A stretch of DNA of 64,000 nucleotides from Psococerastis gibbosa (taxonomy: Eukaryota; Arthropoda; Insecta; Psocodea; Psocidae): the NCBI GenBank assembly GCA_963971405.1, contig OZ020489.1, positions 39,856,539 to 39,920,538 on the forward strand, in the 5' to 3' direction. Made by a program: the position numbers and the translations under genes. The first letter of the stretch is position 1. Each line of letters begins with the position of its first letter. Below are positions 10,413-19,577 of this stretch, piece after piece. The notes beneath the pieces were generated by a model, which was given only the letters and a program-made list of their open reading frames with translations, was not told where the DNA came from and ran no database searches.

Positions 10413-10884
10413 AATGAATGTAGATTGGCTTACTGGTATAACAGCGAATTATGAATTAAGGCCCGGTTCACACGGATGGGTCTGCAGTCGCGAGCTGACG
10501 TTTTTTTTTGCATTGTAGCAAATGCAGGTTGCAGAAGATTTCTTATCGATTTCTGAAGCTGGTATGAAGCCGACCGCACGAAAGTGATTTTCCCTTAGAC
10601 ACGCCAGCTCATAGAAATCTTCTGAAATAGACTGGTTTTGCACCAACCATTCACCAGGTCCTGCGGTTACAATGAATAAAAAACGTTGGCATCTCGGCAG
10701 ACTCGTAGAGTAGAAGAGGCGTTTATAGAAGAAGACTTGCCTATTTTGAGGCCTCCAAAATACGAAATAGGAGACTTCACAAAACGACCCTCCGTGCGTC
10801 GGCGGCCCAATGTCGCAACCAGCCGTCCAATCTGGCTACACTTTAGGTTGAAGAGGCTACCTCTTTAGGACATATTATGTCCGT

Positions 10885-11100
10885 AATGTAGTGGTAAACA
10901 CAATGCCCATGGCGTAGATCGTAGTTCGAGTCCCACCAGATTTAGTTTTTTTCTTGATATTTAAACTCGGATATAAGCCCAATAACCTGAACTGGGAGCT
11001 GCCGATGGATACATCGATCTTCGGCTCAGACAGTTCTTCTGAGAACTGAATATAAAAATTTGGTTTTAGCCCTATACTGCGATTTCCTTTCACCCGCTTA
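10885..11100 (+). repeat. tRNA-derived SINE-like sequence
   Basis: GTAGTGGTAAACACAATGCC resembles an A-box region, and AGTTCGAGTCCCACCA resembles a B box plus CCA-like end, followed by T-rich sequence. Too degenerate for a functional tRNA. Confidence 0.45.
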
Positions 11101-11734
11101 ATTTCTAGTTAATATCAACAAATTCACTGTAATATAGCCTATTCTTATTTAAAAATTGGCCCACATGGAAAATAAAAACCATTTTCTTTCTTTCATTTAT
11201 TACTCCACAAATTTTCTATACATTCACGATACAATTTCAAGATAAAACGGTGCTAACAAAGTGCTAAAAAGACAGTATGGTTCCATGCGTAGTGCACCTG
11301 CCACAGTTTATACTATCCGGTATAATATTGGCTAAGTTTTAATAAAAAGTAACCGTGATTTTCGGCAGTTGGTAGGTAATACTGCACCAATATCACAAGA
11401 TTTAAGACATAGGCTATATTTTTCATACTGTGGCTATTTATACCAACTGATTACTGAAATAATAGAAAAATAATTTTCAATCAACGAAACAACACCGTGA
11501 TATTACAATTAGAAAACAAATTTGTTAAGCCATTAGGGATAAACATTTGTTATGCTACTGGTTAAAATAATGAGAAATTAAAATAAATTAAAGTAAAACG
11601 TTCCAAATTTTTTGTAAACAAAGTGCGGGCTGTGGTCGGGTTTTTTTTTTCGAAATTAATTAATTGCTTGATCCACTGCTACAAACATCTAATAGTATTT
11701 CGAACAATTTGTAAAACATAAAAAATTTCATCCA
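11101..11734. other. AT-rich intergenic stretch, nothing recognised
   Basis: Low-complexity AT-rich DNA without an ORF or a clear repeat structure. Confidence 0.35.
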
Positions 11735-12443
11735 GCGGGCCAAATATGGCGATTAGTATTACCCATGGACATGCGAAATTAAATTTATATAAAAAATCCT
11801 TGGTATTACTGTACCTTATTATCGGGGTTAAAAATGTCAACAAAACAATTTTAAATAGCACATTCCATTATAAAATTATCTTGTTTACATTTTAATTACT
11901 CGGTTAGGCGTGTATTCCACTGGTCAATATTCCGTCATTTGTGATTAAAAAAAAGTCTGCTACCATATTATAACTTAATTTATAATAGATAAGTTAAGTA
12001 TCTACATAACATATAGATATAAGATATAGATAGAGACTAGACGTGTTACGTATTAGCTCCCGATTTTATTTTACTTTTAGCAGTAAAAGTTAAAGTTTCT
12101 GTTCGAAATTTCTCCAAAGTGTTCCGTGTAGTTTCCTTTACCGATATACGGTGTGATTTTGTGATTACTAATTTGGAACTATAGTTAAAAGTAAAAAACA
12201 GTTGTGAAAATTGAGATATTTCGGTGATCAGCTGAGTTTGACAGATTCAAACAAGTCGTGCGCAGCATAAGAAGACCACTTCAATACAATTAGGACGCAC
12301 TGTAAGTCGCCTTCTTCTTACACTTAGCACAGTGCAGCACATAAACTTAGACAAGTTGCTTTTCCTTCTGACCAGCTGGTTTTGACACTTGAGCTATCCT
12401 GTACACCTGTTTCTAACACGATTCTTAGTGATTTGTTTGCAAA

Positions 12444-13391
12444 ATGAATTGCTCAAGGTGCAAGGAACTGATGGTTAGGGAGGAGGACTGTCCAACCTGC
12501 GTGGCGTGTAAGGGAATATATCACTTTGATTGCTCCATCCAGGAGACAGCTTGGAAAAAGTACCGTAAACAGAGAAAAGCAGAATGGAAGTGCGCACGGT
12601 GCCGCGAAGCTTCTGGAACAACCGTTGGGGACTCTGAGAATGACGATAAAGATAGAAGAGAGAATAACGAAGAAGATTTGGAAAACGTGACTGCGGGCAA
12701 AGTGTACCAGTTATTTCAACTAATAAGAAAAGACATGCAAAGAAACCATGACGAGACCAGTAAAAAACTAATGGATCTGGAAAAAAGCTACTCCTTCCTC
12801 TCAGATAAATATGATGAACTTCATAAGAAACTAAGCGAGATTACGAACTTGGAATCGAAGATAACAAAACTAGAAGCTGAGAAAGAGAGACACAACAACC
12901 AGATATTTCAAATGCATAGCAGGCTTCTCCATCTCGAGCAGTATAGTAGAAAACAAAATATAGAAATCAGGGAAGTGAAACATACCGCAGGAGAAAATGT
13001 AGAAAATATCGTACTTAAAGTAGCGCAACAACTAAATGTACCCCTAACCAGCAATGGCATCGAAGCAGCCCATCGACTCAAGGCGGCCCCGGGGAAAATA
13101 CCCCCTATCATCGCCCGACTGACGAGCAGAAAGACAAGGGACCAGCTACTAAGCGCAAAAAATCAAACAATTACAAACAAGGAAATCACCGGTGCCAACA
13201 ATGGAGGGAAAATATACGTCGGAGAGAACCTCTGCCCATTTTACCGCAACCTACTATGGGAAACGAAACAAAAAGCTAAGGACATGTCTTATAAGTTTGT
13301 GTGGTGGAAGGACGCAGTATTGGTCAGAAAATCAGAAAATTGCAATGTAATAAAAATTAATTGTCTAGATGATCTGGAAAAATTGAAATAA
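12444..13391 (+). CDS. LINE ORF1 protein with PHD-like zinc finger and coiled coil
   Basis: A 315-residue protein. The N-terminus has a PHD-type cysteine/histidine array: C3, C6, C19, C22, H27, C30, C50, C53 (CSRCKELM ... CVACKGIYHFDC ... CARC). An acidic, charged linker follows, then a long heptad-like coiled coil at about residues 85-165 (LEKSYSFLSDKYDELHKKL). The C-terminal domain includes IEAAHRLKAAPGKIPPIIAR, a layout found in ORF1 of CR1/L2-group LINEs. Such proteins bind the element's RNA and form the RNP; that role is inferred from the family. The frame is intact, which fits a young copy. ORF2 begins 41 bases downstream in another frame. Confidence 0.85.
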   Translation: MNCSRCKELMVREEDCPTCVACKGIYHFDCSIQETAWKKYRKQRKAEWKCARCREASGTTVGDSENDDKDRRENNEEDLENVTAGKVYQLFQLIRKDMQRNHDETSKKLMDLEKSYSFLSDKYDELHKKLSEITNLESKITKLEAEKERHNNQIFQMHSRLLHLEQYSRKQNIEIREVKHTAGENVENIVLKVAQQLNVPLTSNGIEAAHRLKAAPGKIPPIIARLTSRKTRDQLLSAKNQTITNKEITGANNGGKIYVGENLCPFYRNLLWETKQKAKDMSYKFVWWKDAVLVRKSENCNVIKINCLDDLEKLK

Positions 13392-13432
13392 ATAAATGAA
13401 TAAACACCTTTAACCTTGAACTATATCATAAA

Positions 13433-16336
13433 ATGATGCATGATGAGGACGATGAGATATTAAATATAAACCAAATAAACTCAATAGTCATTGAAAATTG
13501 TCGCCAACTATCCCGAAATATAATAAAAAATGGAAATCTGTACATACTCCATATGAACATACGATCCATTAGTCACAATTTGGATGAATTTCTTATTTTT
13601 CTGCAGAGCCTACCTGTCGTGATTGATATAATTGTGTTAACTGAAGCTTTTATAAATGAAATTAGCCCTGCCTTCAGCCTAGATGGGTATGACTTCTTCG
13701 CTAAGGGTGGTTCTCTAACACGCAATGAGGGGGTCGTAATATTTTGTAAATCCACCCACAAAGCCTCAGTAGTTGATATTAAAATAACAGAATGCACTTC
13801 ACTATTACTTGAATTGAAACCCCAAAAGGGGGCGAAGTCCCTGTCAGTTCTGGGCTTCTACAGAACACCCTCTATTAAAAATACAGAAAATTTTATTTAT
13901 GATCTTGACATGTGCTTACATATGCGCAAAAATCAATTAGGACTAGGCCCTATTTTAGCAGGAGACATAAACATCGACGTGTTAGACAAAGAGGGGGATG
14001 AATATCAAAATATGCTTAGCGGCCATGGCTACGTCCAGTGTATAAATAACTACACCAGAGTTACCGATGTAAGTCAATCATGCATTGACCATATTTATAT
14101 CCCTGAAAACTATTCCACCACCGACATACAATCCTTTGTTATTCAAACATCAATAACTGACCACTATACTCAACTGTTATCCCTACCCATGCCTTCCCAC
14201 TATTCAAAAATTGAAAATAAGTTAGGGTGCAAGTTAAAAATAAATAAAATTGATTATAATGCCTTAAATCGGTCCTTAGAACAGGAAACATGGGATAGTG
14301 TATATTTAAATAACGACGGCAATGCAACATACAACAATTTCTTACATATCTTCAAGAAACAAATACAAAATAATACTAAGCAGTTCGAAGTTAGGCCCAA
14401 CAACAAAACAAAAAAGTTGAAACCATGGATAACAACTGAAATCGTTGAAGCAATACGACATCGTGATAAATTGCATAAAAATAGTAAGAAACGACCCCAT
14501 GACCTCATATTGAAATCTCATGCTAAATCATTCTCGGCCCAAGTTAAAACGCAAATTAAAATAATAAAGTCCACATATTACCAAAACAAATTACACGATG
14601 CAGGACATAATTTGAGAAAAAAATGGGAAATAGTAAATGAAATAACTGGAGGTACGAAGAAACAAAACATTAAAGAAACTAACATCTCTTCCAAAGCATT
14701 TAACGAATACTTTTTAAAAGTAGGCGCGAACCTTGCCCGTGAAATACCCCATGACCCAGCAAGTCTGAACATTCGCCTAGCAGCAATCCCATCTAATCCA
14801 TATACACTGTTCCTAACCCCTACAACCCCACAAGAAATAAGTACAATAATATCGAATTTAAAAAATTATTCTGCCCCCGGTCATGACAATATTACAAACT
14901 ATACCCTTAAGTCCGTCAAACCCCATATAGCGGAACCGTTAACTCATGCCATCAATGCATCTTTGTCGACCTGTACGTTTCCCGATAGCCTAAAGCTAGC
15001 AATAGTCACTCCAATATTCAAGGACAATAGCCCAGATGACCCTGCAAACTATAGGCCAATATCAGTACTACCTGCTATCAGTAAAATCTATGAAAAAGTC
15101 CTATATACCAGACTAAGCGATTTTGCCGAAAAACATAAGCTTATTTCTTCCCAGCAATTTGGATTCCAAAAAAACAAGGGAACAACGGAAGCAATATGTG
15201 ACCTAATAAATGAATTAAGTGATATTTCTAACAAGAAACAATACAGTCTTTGCATCCTAAATGACTTAAAAAAAGGTTTTGACACTATTTCCCACAGTAT
15301 ACTACTTAAAAAAATGGAGAAACTAGGGCTCAGAGGGCAAGTCCACACTTTGCTAACCAGTTACCTGACTAATCGAAAACAAAAAACAAAAACGTTACCT
15401 AGTTCTGACAAATGCATTTGTTTTAGCGATGAAGATACCGTTACGTGTGGCATACCCCAAGGCAAGGTACTTGGACCATTTTGCTTCAATTTAATCTTAA
15501 ATGATTTATTAACCTTAAAACTAAGTAGCAAAATAAATGCATTTGCGGATGATACGATACTAATATGCAGAGGCTCCACAAGAGCCGAGCTATATGAGTC
15601 TGCAAACAATAATCTGAAAATTGTAAAATCATGGATGAATGACAATTTACTTACTCTAAACTTAAAAAAAACGTATTATATAGAGTTCACTAATTCACAA
15701 ACCAACATACAAACTGACAACTACCGAATTGAGGGAATCCAAAGAGTAGATAGCGCAAAATATCTTGGTTTGATAATAGACAAAAAACTAAACTGGCAGG
15801 AACAAATTAATACCCTTATATTGAAACTTAGAAAATCTATTTACAAATTCGTCCAAGTTAGGAATATAGTTGATGAACACTTACTGAGAGCCATATACTT
15901 TGCTTTAATACAGTCACACTTACAATATGGGATTATAGCATGGGGGGCTTCATATAAAAATGAACTTGAACGGCTAATTAAAATTCAAAAGAAAATCCTT
16001 AAAATTATGTACAAAAAGCCTAAATTATTCCCCACTGAAGAGTTTTTTCATATTGCCAAAGTCCCAACCATCAATAAAATATTTACCAAACAATCTCTAA
16101 TACAGTTATACAAAAATAAGCTTTTAGGCCTGCATCCCGAAGTCTCCCACGAACATGGCACAAGATATAAAGAGAGAAAACCCCTACTGCACGAAAAACC
16201 AAGAACAAGTAAAACTAAAAATACAGCGCAATACATGGCACTCTCTATCTATAATGATCTGCCCAGAAACTTGAAGGATGGTAAAAGCCTACGAGTATTT
16301 ATAACCAAAGCTTCCCAGCACTTGAATCTCTTTTAA
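13433..16336 (+). CDS. LINE ORF2: APE-type endonuclease plus reverse transcriptase
   Basis: 967 residues, uninterrupted. Endonuclease residues are visible: N42 (HMNIRS), E71 (LTEAF), D178/N180 (AGDIN), D219/H220 (CIDHIY) and D243/H244 (ITDHY). Reverse transcriptase: NYRPISVLP at about 539, motif A NDLKKGFDT around D611, motif B GIPQGKVLGP at about 673, and catalytic FADD at 704-707. There is no RNase H domain, as expected for CR1/L2-type elements. Motif B has Lys where Ser is usual (PQGK for PQGS), a possible damaging change. The protein nicks target DNA and reverse-transcribes its RNA there. Start chosen at the first of two Met codons; either is possible. Confidence 0.88.
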   Translation: MMHDEDDEILNINQINSIVIENCRQLSRNIIKNGNLYILHMNIRSISHNLDEFLIFLQSLPVVIDIIVLTEAFINEISPAFSLDGYDFFAKGGSLTRNEGVVIFCKSTHKASVVDIKITECTSLLLELKPQKGAKSLSVLGFYRTPSIKNTENFIYDLDMCLHMRKNQLGLGPILAGDINIDVLDKEGDEYQNMLSGHGYVQCINNYTRVTDVSQSCIDHIYIPENYSTTDIQSFVIQTSITDHYTQLLSLPMPSHYSKIENKLGCKLKINKIDYNALNRSLEQETWDSVYLNNDGNATYNNFLHIFKKQIQNNTKQFEVRPNNKTKKLKPWITTEIVEAIRHRDKLHKNSKKRPHDLILKSHAKSFSAQVKTQIKIIKSTYYQNKLHDAGHNLRKKWEIVNEITGGTKKQNIKETNISSKAFNEYFLKVGANLAREIPHDPASLNIRLAAIPSNPYTLFLTPTTPQEISTIISNLKNYSAPGHDNITNYTLKSVKPHIAEPLTHAINASLSTCTFPDSLKLAIVTPIFKDNSPDDPANYRPISVLPAISKIYEKVLYTRLSDFAEKHKLISSQQFGFQKNKGTTEAICDLINELSDISNKKQYSLCILNDLKKGFDTISHSILLKKMEKLGLRGQVHTLLTSYLTNRKQKTKTLPSSDKCICFSDEDTVTCGIPQGKVLGPFCFNLILNDLLTLKLSSKINAFADDTILICRGSTRAELYESANNNLKIVKSWMNDNLLTLNLKKTYYIEFTNSQTNIQTDNYRIEGIQRVDSAKYLGLIIDKKLNWQEQINTLILKLRKSIYKFVQVRNIVDEHLLRAIYFALIQSHLQYGIIAWGASYKNELERLIKIQKKILKIMYKKPKLFPTEEFFHIAKVPTINKIFTKQSLIQLYKNKLLGLHPEVSHEHGTRYKERKPLLHEKPRTSKTKNTAQYMALSIYNDLPRNLKDGKSLRVFITKASQHLNLF

Positions 16337-16650
16337 GAATATGTAATTTTCAACTCCCCCCCCCCCTCCCCTTCCAATAAGATTCCATTCATTCATTTAC
16401 TTATTTCAATTCTTTTCAATATTAAACTAATCAGCATCAAGGACAATTTTATTGAGTGCACTGTGAACTTTTAGAAAATAAGCAACTAACCTAACCTAAC
16501 GTAATCTTTAATTAATTTTAATTTTTTTTCTAACTAACTTTATTTTTAGGCTTGACTAACATCCCTTTAACTAGCCACGCACGGCCTTGGCCTGTGGCAA
16601 TACCTATGTATCACTATGTAATGTTTATGGGACTGAATAAATATAATAAT

Positions 16651-17275
16651 TTTTTTTTTTTTTTTTTTTTTTTTTTCCTAACTGGTTACTCCACCAGCTA
16701 GGGGATTATATTAATTCAAAATAAAAATAGACTAATTACAATTCACGACCACCCCAAAGCTTCCGCTTGTCGGGGGTGGCGTCTTCTTCACTAAATGTTG
16801 CAACTTTTTAAGGGTATTGTGGGTTCAATAGGTCTTGCCTATTGAGTCTCTAGCAACCATTTTTTTATTACTTGTTTTGCTTTCCCAATTTTTTCTTCAT
16901 TTTTTATAGCTTGGGGAATTTCGTTGAACAATTTTTTTATTAGCACATTATTTTCCCTGTCCCCATATTTATTGTATGTAATTGGTATCTGTAACCTTTG
17001 TTGTTGCCTCGTATATCTAGATTTGTCCGCTGCTTTATATTTATCGTCGAAATAATTTTGTTTTATAATTTTAAATTTTAAGATTTTATTGCACGTTAAT
17101 AATTCAGCATGTTGATATTTCGAAAATGTATCATTGTATTTTTTGTTAAATTTTTCCGAATACATATTAGTTATAATTCTATCTTGTATTTTTTGTATGT
17201 AAGTGTTATTATCACGTCCCCATGATGTGATCCCATAACTGATAACTGATTCCACTAATGCATGGTACACCATCT
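16651..17275 (-). mobile_element. 5'-truncated LINE in reverse, with poly(A) tail
   Basis: On the minus strand it ends in 26 A (16651-16676 as T). It encodes the last 144 residues of an RT-type ORF (16839-17273; VISYGITSWGRDNNTYIQKI). This matches the + copy at 62520-63143 with about four amino-acid differences. The truncated 5' end abuts (TAA)n. Its family is CR1/L2-like; the fragment is too short for finer placement. Confidence 0.85.
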
Positions 17276-18501
17276 TATAATAATAATAATAATAATAATA
17301 ATAACAGTCTCCTTAAAACAAAAATCTCAACTTTTTTTTAATCACATATTACGGAATATTGACCAGTGGAATACACGCCTTAAGATTAGAAATAAGCGCC
17401 ACAGTAGGCCCGCAGACTATTTAGCCTGCGGTATTACTGTTGTTCTGTAAATTGGTTTAATACACTTTATCCTGCTTTTTGCCAGTCAGGCTATATTTCA
17501 GATGAGAAAATGCAAATTTACTATTACTATTCAGGTATTTTTGCAGCTATAGATTGAGATGTTAATTAATTTTGTGAAGATAACTCAGGTCAGCGCAGCG
17601 TGCCTTTACAAAAAAATTGGAATGTTGCCCCTTAATAATAAATCTATTACTACGCCCTTAAACCGATAGTTAAATTCATGTCTGATAATGCGATCAATAA
17701 AATGTTTATAACTTGCGTAGTAACATAGAAAAGGTGCGGGATCCAAAGGCCAGCTATGAGTCTCTGGAGCTGCAAAGACTGTCTCAATCTTTGTAGTACA
17801 AAATCCAGAGAAATGCTCATCTGATGATTCAGCTCTGGCTGGCAAGTCCAACTTCCACGTCCTCGTCGTGGATCCTGGGCACTTTAAAGTGGCAAACGGA
17901 AGAGGGGCGAAAGGCGGGTCTTTGGCGCCTTTAAATAACTGAAGCAAGAGGCTAAGGGAGCACACCCCGACAGAAAAAGCAGTAGATGCTGATCATAAGT
18001 GGGAAAGAGTGAACGGAACTGGCCCGAGTAGACTGAAACGCTCATTCAGCGCAGAGGACCCAAAGCGAGGGTACAGATGAAAAACTGGGGTGACACACCA
18101 GGCCGCTGTATAGTACAGGAACCCGGGGTGGTCTAGTCAACCATCCTAGCTGTTCTATCATACAGTGTAAAATCCTGAGCGACAGCACTGCCGGTTGACG
18201 ACCGGATAGGACCGTGCTGTGGATAGGTGAAAGCCTAATGCGAATGCGTAACATGCTAACAGGGGGATCATCCGAGGTCACGTGGTAGGTTTCTGCGCTG
18301 GGTAGGACGTTGTTTTTGGAACCCTAATGAGCGTTAAGGTCGTCTCGATGTTGGTGAAGGGAACTCCAACTGCGAGTGATCAGTAGGCTCTTCACAGGGC
18401 GTGGATGGGCCCCTCGGGGCGTTATGATGGACACCTTAAAAAAAACGTCTGACGTGTCACAGACAACTGGGTTTCCTAGCCCAAGTTTCTAGGTACCTTC
18501 T

Positions 18502-19572
18502 GTGGGCAACCAGGCAGGAGATGTACGGCTTGCTACTGGAACGCAAAATGTTAACAATGGAACAAATGATAATGTAACCGAGAAACAAGGCGAATCTTAC
18601 GCCGAAAAAACTAAGTCAAATACAGACCTTCAGGTTGCTATTCATTTCAATCCTCTTCGTATATTTACAGACGAGGAAAAATTACAATTGATTGACGCTG
18701 TAGGTACAGCGTTATACGACCTGCCTGAAGAGGCAGAAATGCCCAACTTTATTGCTACTTACCATCGTGAGAATTATATCATTGTGGAAGCAGCTGATGA
18801 AAAAAGTAGAGATTGGATTACGGACACAATTCCAAAGTTATCTGTCTGGGAAAACACTTCCTTGAGTGTCATACCTGTGGCTGATATCCCAAAGCTGAAA
18901 AAAGGACTTTTGTGGCTGCCGGGATATAAAAAGCTACCAAACGAGGAAGTTTTGAAGAGGATAGCGAAACAAAATAAATGCCTACTGGTTTTGAAATGGA
19001 GAATTTTCTCTAGACACGAAGAAAGGCATGGATTGAGACTTCTTGTCGGCATTGATGTCGATTCTCTGAAATGTCTATCCACAATTGATAATCGACCACA
19101 ATGGTCAACTACCAGGGCACAGTTCACCCCTATAGAAGAGGTAGCCGTACGAAAAAAGGCAAAAGGTAGAAAGGAGCCCACCAAGAAGGTGGCAGCAAGT
19201 AACACCAATAACAAAGCCAGCAATGGCCGGAAAATAGAGGTGCAAAAGAGGAAGCTCGACTCTAATAATTCGTCTCAAGTGGAATCACCATCGACCGAAA
19301 ATACTCCTTCCGTCGGAAAATCCAGAGACATTGATGAAATACCAACTAAAGAAGATCCTTGTATGCCTACCAGCTCTCTCTCTAGATCTCCACAGAGCAA
19401 ATCGAGAAATATTAGGCCTTTTAAGAAGAAGAAAGAAGGCGATTGCTCAGCTCCTTTCTCTCCACAAGAAAGAATAACAAGCTTCTTCAAAAGGCAAGTT
19501 TCGATTCAATCACCTTCGATAGAAGAAGAAAATTCAGTCCATGACCCTGGGCCTGAGAATCAGACAGAATAG
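18502..19572 (+). CDS. LOA-type LINE ORF1 (DUF4780-like)
   Basis: An open frame of 356 codons. Residues about 40-215 (LQVAIHFNPLRIFTDEEKLQ ... LVLKWRIFSRHEERHGLRLL) resemble the DUF4780 region common in insect LINE ORF1s. A basic, Ser/Lys-rich tail follows (RKKAKGRKEPTKKV). The odd point is the start: the first codon is GTG at 18502, a stop lies just upstream at 18490, and the first in-frame ATG comes only at about residue 80. Either the start codon has mutated or initiation is non-AUG. The protein probably binds RNA in the element's RNP. ORF2 starts 5 bases after the stop, suggesting termination-reinitiation. Confidence 0.7.
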   Translation: MGNQAGDVRLATGTQNVNNGTNDNVTEKQGESYAEKTKSNTDLQVAIHFNPLRIFTDEEKLQLIDAVGTALYDLPEEAEMPNFIATYHRENYIIVEAADEKSRDWITDTIPKLSVWENTSLSVIPVADIPKLKKGLLWLPGYKKLPNEEVLKRIAKQNKCLLVLKWRIFSRHEERHGLRLLVGIDVDSLKCLSTIDNRPQWSTTRAQFTPIEEVAVRKKAKGRKEPTKKVAASNTNNKASNGRKIEVQKRKLDSNNSSQVESPSTENTPSVGKSRDIDEIPTKEDPCMPTSSLSRSPQSKSRNIRPFKKKKEGDCSAPFSPQERITSFFKRQVSIQSPSIEEENSVHDPGPENQTE

Positions 19573-19577
19573 CAAAC

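Larger units (their letters stand above)
11956..17304 (+). mobile_element. CR1/L2-type LINE, apparently full length
   Basis: Contains a 5' UTR of about 480 bases, ORF1 (12444-13391), ORF2 (13433-16336), a 3' UTR and a (TAA)n tail. The tail is split: ATATAATAAT at 16641-16650 and TAATAATAA... at 17276-17304, separated by a reverse LINE. The exact 5' end and the target duplication were not resolved. Confidence 0.7.
11907..17379. mobile_element. MITE M10, split by LINE insertions
   Basis: The left arm GGCGTGTATTCCACTGGTCA continues to about 11955. The right arm, 17330-17379, is its complement (TGACCAGTGGAATACACGCC). Flanked by TTA on both sides (11904-11906 and 17380-17382). A LINE occupies the interior. 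Confidence 0.8.
11735..17413. mobile_element. GCGGGCC-ended foldback, host of a four-level nest
   Basis: The left end GCGGGCCAAATATGGCGATT (11735) and the right end GCGCCACAGTAGGCCCGC (to 17413) match the intact relative at 41309-41458. The inner border TTGTTTACATTTTAA also matches. Its sequence resumes after the MITE's right end at 17383, so everything between 11907 and 17382 was inserted later. Confidence 0.7.

Noticed and set aside
10686-10868. 60-codon frame (RQTRRVEEAFIEEDLPILRP)
   Set aside because: No homology recognised, no splice context, and it lies among dispersed repeats.
18774-19490. Open frames on the minus strand across the LOA ORF1
   Set aside because: They are shadows of the plus-strand ORF; they have no family motifs and end wherever the sense codons dictate.
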